Source: Flavobacteriales bacterium
GTDB taxonomy: Bacteria > Bacteroidota > Bacteroidia > Flavobacteriales_F > PHOS-HE28
Direction of reading: 5' to 3'
Assembly (NCBI GenBank): GCA_020854015.1
Contig: JADZGG010000317.1
Span: 1 to 6,175 of the forward strand
Length of the DNA: 6,175 bases
Part shown: piece by piece, positions 4,770-6,175 of the stretch
How the letters are laid out: each line of letters opens with the position of its first letter
How positions within the stretch are numbered: the first letter of the stretch is position 1
The notes under the pieces: generated by a model
Told to the model about the DNA's origin: nothing
What the model saw: the letters and a program-made list of their open reading frames with translations, nothing else
Databases searched by the model: none
Made by a program: the position numbers and the translations under genes

Positions 4770-6175
4770 ATGATCGTGTTCCGACCGTTGTTGAGCATCC
4801 GTCCGATCTTTCTCTTGTCGATCCTGTCTTGCTCGGCATTGTTGCTCCAGGCCCAGACCTACCAGTACAAGGCGCGCTACGATTCGCTCGACACGCGCCA
4901 CGACAGGTCGCGGCCAGTGATCGAGCGGTACTTCATCACCAGCAACCATGGCGCAGCCCTCTTCAACCTCGGGTTGAAGGATGAGATCAGGAAGAACGCC
5001 AAAGAGGAATTCGCGCTGGCTGAAGAGCTTGGCATCGACACGCTGCTTGCTACCGCTTCCCAGCATTTGGGCGATGCGCTCAACGGCTCTGCGGATGCTG
5101 CATTGCAGCTGAAGTACTTCTACCAGGGGCTGGACTACGCGCAGCGGTCAGGGAACGCGAACCATATCGGCACGGCGTACAAGCAGATCGCCACGGTGTA
5201 CAAGTCCCTTGGCGACCTGCCCCGCGCGCTGGAGCTGCTCCAACTCGCCCTCGCCAACGTGACCTCGGACTACCAGACCAACCGCACCTGCTGCCACTTG
5301 AGCGAGTGTTACCGGCTCATGGGGAAGCCCGATTCTGCGCTCTACTGGGCACAGCGGTCGAACATCATCTCCGACCCGGGAAGCGATCCCTATGCCTACG
5401 CCCGCTCCTACTACGTGCTCGGCGCGGCCTACGCAGCGAAACGCGAGCGCCAGCTGGCCGATGTCCATTTCGCCCGGGCGATCGAGGTCGCGGATTCCTT
5501 CCAAGTGATGATCCCGCTTTTCGGTTCGCTGCTGGGTCGCGGGGAGATGGAACTGGATGCAGGTGACATCCCCAATGCCATCGCCGATGGCAGGCGTGCC
5601 TTGCGCGTAAGTGTTGATGGTGGCAATTTGGAAGGTCTCGTCGGTGCCTCCGACCTCTTGCGTCGATCGTTCAAGGCCAGCGGCCAGTCTGACAGTGCCT
5701 ACCGCTACTTCGAGCTGCGCGTGCTGTATGCCGACAGCCTGATCAACGCCACCAACCTGAACAAGCTACAGAACATGGCCTTCGCGCAGGAGCTGAAGGA
5801 AGGCGAGGAGGCGAAGGCCAAAGCCGAGGAAGCAGCCACCCGCTCCCGCAACATCCAGTTCGGCATCATCGCGCTCATCGTCATCACCCTGGGCATCTTC
5901 CTGCTCGTCTTCAGCCGGACAGCGGTGGTGGGTGCCAAGGCCATCAAGAACCTCTCGCTGATCGCGCTGCTGCTCTTCTTCGAGTTCATCAACCTGCTTG
6001 TGCATCCATTCCTCGGCGAGATCACACACCACTCACCGATCTTGATGCTGTTGTGCATGGCCGCCATCGCCGGGCTGCTGATCCCACTGCACCACCGCAT
6101 GGAGAAGTTGATCACCAACATGCTCGTGAGCAAGAACAACCGGGTGCGGTTGGAAGCTGCGAGGAGGACGATCGA
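4770..6175 (+). CDS. Exported TPR-repeat protein with coiled coil and three membrane segments (3' end beyond window)
   Basis: This frame opens with ATG at 4770 and stays open for 468 codons to the right edge, so the C-terminus is missing. Residues 1-28 look like a signal peptide (FRPLLSIRP, then IFLLSILSCSALLL, cut near QA/Q). C21 in ILSC is only a weak lipobox. Residues about 55-325 are helical and fit degenerate TPRs. The clearest are IGTAYKQIATVYKSLGDLPRALELL (about 133-157; cited by its ends IGTAYKQ and PRALELL), YRLMGKPDSALYWAQ at 181-195, and YVLGAAYAAKRERQLADVHF at 215-234. Residues about 330-360 form a charged Glu/Lys/Ala coiled coil. Membrane segments follow at about 363-381, 394-411 and 422-440, then a basic helix HHRMEKLITNMLVSKNNRVR at 441-460. 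This implies a periplasmic TPR domain and a cytoplasmic C-terminus. Bacteroidota often join periplasmic TPRs to a membrane segment and a histidine kinase or DNA-binding domain. Here no such domain is seen, and the gene may simply end soon after the edge. Its function is unknown. Confidence 0.88.
   Translation, partial: MIVFRPLLSIRPIFLLSILSCSALLLQAQTYQYKARYDSLDTRHDRSRPVIERYFITSNHGAALFNLGLKDEIRKNAKEEFALAEELGIDTLLATASQHLGDALNGSADAALQLKYFYQGLDYAQRSGNANHIGTAYKQIATVYKSLGDLPRALELLQLALANVTSDYQTNRTCCHLSECYRLMGKPDSALYWAQRSNIISDPGSDPYAYARSYYVLGAAYAAKRERQLADVHFARAIEVADSFQVMIPLFGSLLGRGEMELDAGDIPNAIADGRRALRVSVDGGNLEGLVGASDLLRRSFKASGQSDSAYRYFELRVLYADSLINATNLNKLQNMAFAQELKEGEEAKAKAEEAATRSRNIQFGIIALIVITLGIFLLVFSRTAVVGAKAIKNLSLIALLLFFEFINLLVHPFLGEITHHSPILMLLCMAAIAGLLIPLHHRMEKLITNMLVSKNNRVRLEAARRTI

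Noticed and set aside
5705..6139. Minus-strand frames opposite the TPR gene 3' part
   Set aside because: The plus-strand product there forms a coiled coil and clear membrane segments. The minus frames give Met/Ser/Arg-rich sequence without domain features.

Overview
The window looks like chromosomal DNA from a GC-rich member of the Bacteroidota, with Flavobacteriales-like the best guess from protein style. Three things support this: a SusC-style TonB-dependent receptor carrying an N-terminal carboxypeptidase-D-regulatory-like domain, type IX secretion (T9SS) C-terminal sorting sequences, and starts with no Shine-Dalgarno sequence. The species cannot be named from the sequence.

Layout. Three genes run on the minus strand, in transcription order: a LOG-family (TIGR00730-like) Rossmann-fold protein (4532 to 3783), a small exported protein with a T9SS-type C-terminal domain (3715 to 2969), and a 938-residue TonB-dependent outer-membrane receptor (2848 to 32). 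The spacers are 67 and 120 bases. The first holds a hairpin with a weak promoter-like box just behind it, so the LOG gene is probably a separate unit. The second holds a leader hairpin directly before the receptor start. On the plus strand, a long frame opens at 4770 and runs off the right edge without a stop. It encodes an exported tetratricopeptide-repeat (TPR) protein with a short coiled coil and three membrane segments.

The 237-base divergent spacer between the LOG gene and the TPR gene is not empty. On the minus strand it carries a 35-codon reading frame whose product ends like a T9SS sorting domain. I read this as the surviving 3' end of a deleted or decayed secreted-protein gene that once lay just upstream of the LOG gene.

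How the genes may work together. The exported T9SS protein and the TonB receptor are adjacent and co-oriented, so they could form a surface protein plus uptake or transport receptor pair; this is inference. The LOG protein (nucleotide/nucleoside-phosphate metabolism) and the TPR membrane protein have no evident functional link to them. I see no RNA gene, CRISPR array, insertion sequence or phage gene. The most unusual points are the T9SS tail remnant, the three-membrane-segment TPR protein, and an EF-hand-like acidic loop near the receptor C-terminus. I did not find a clearly new system.
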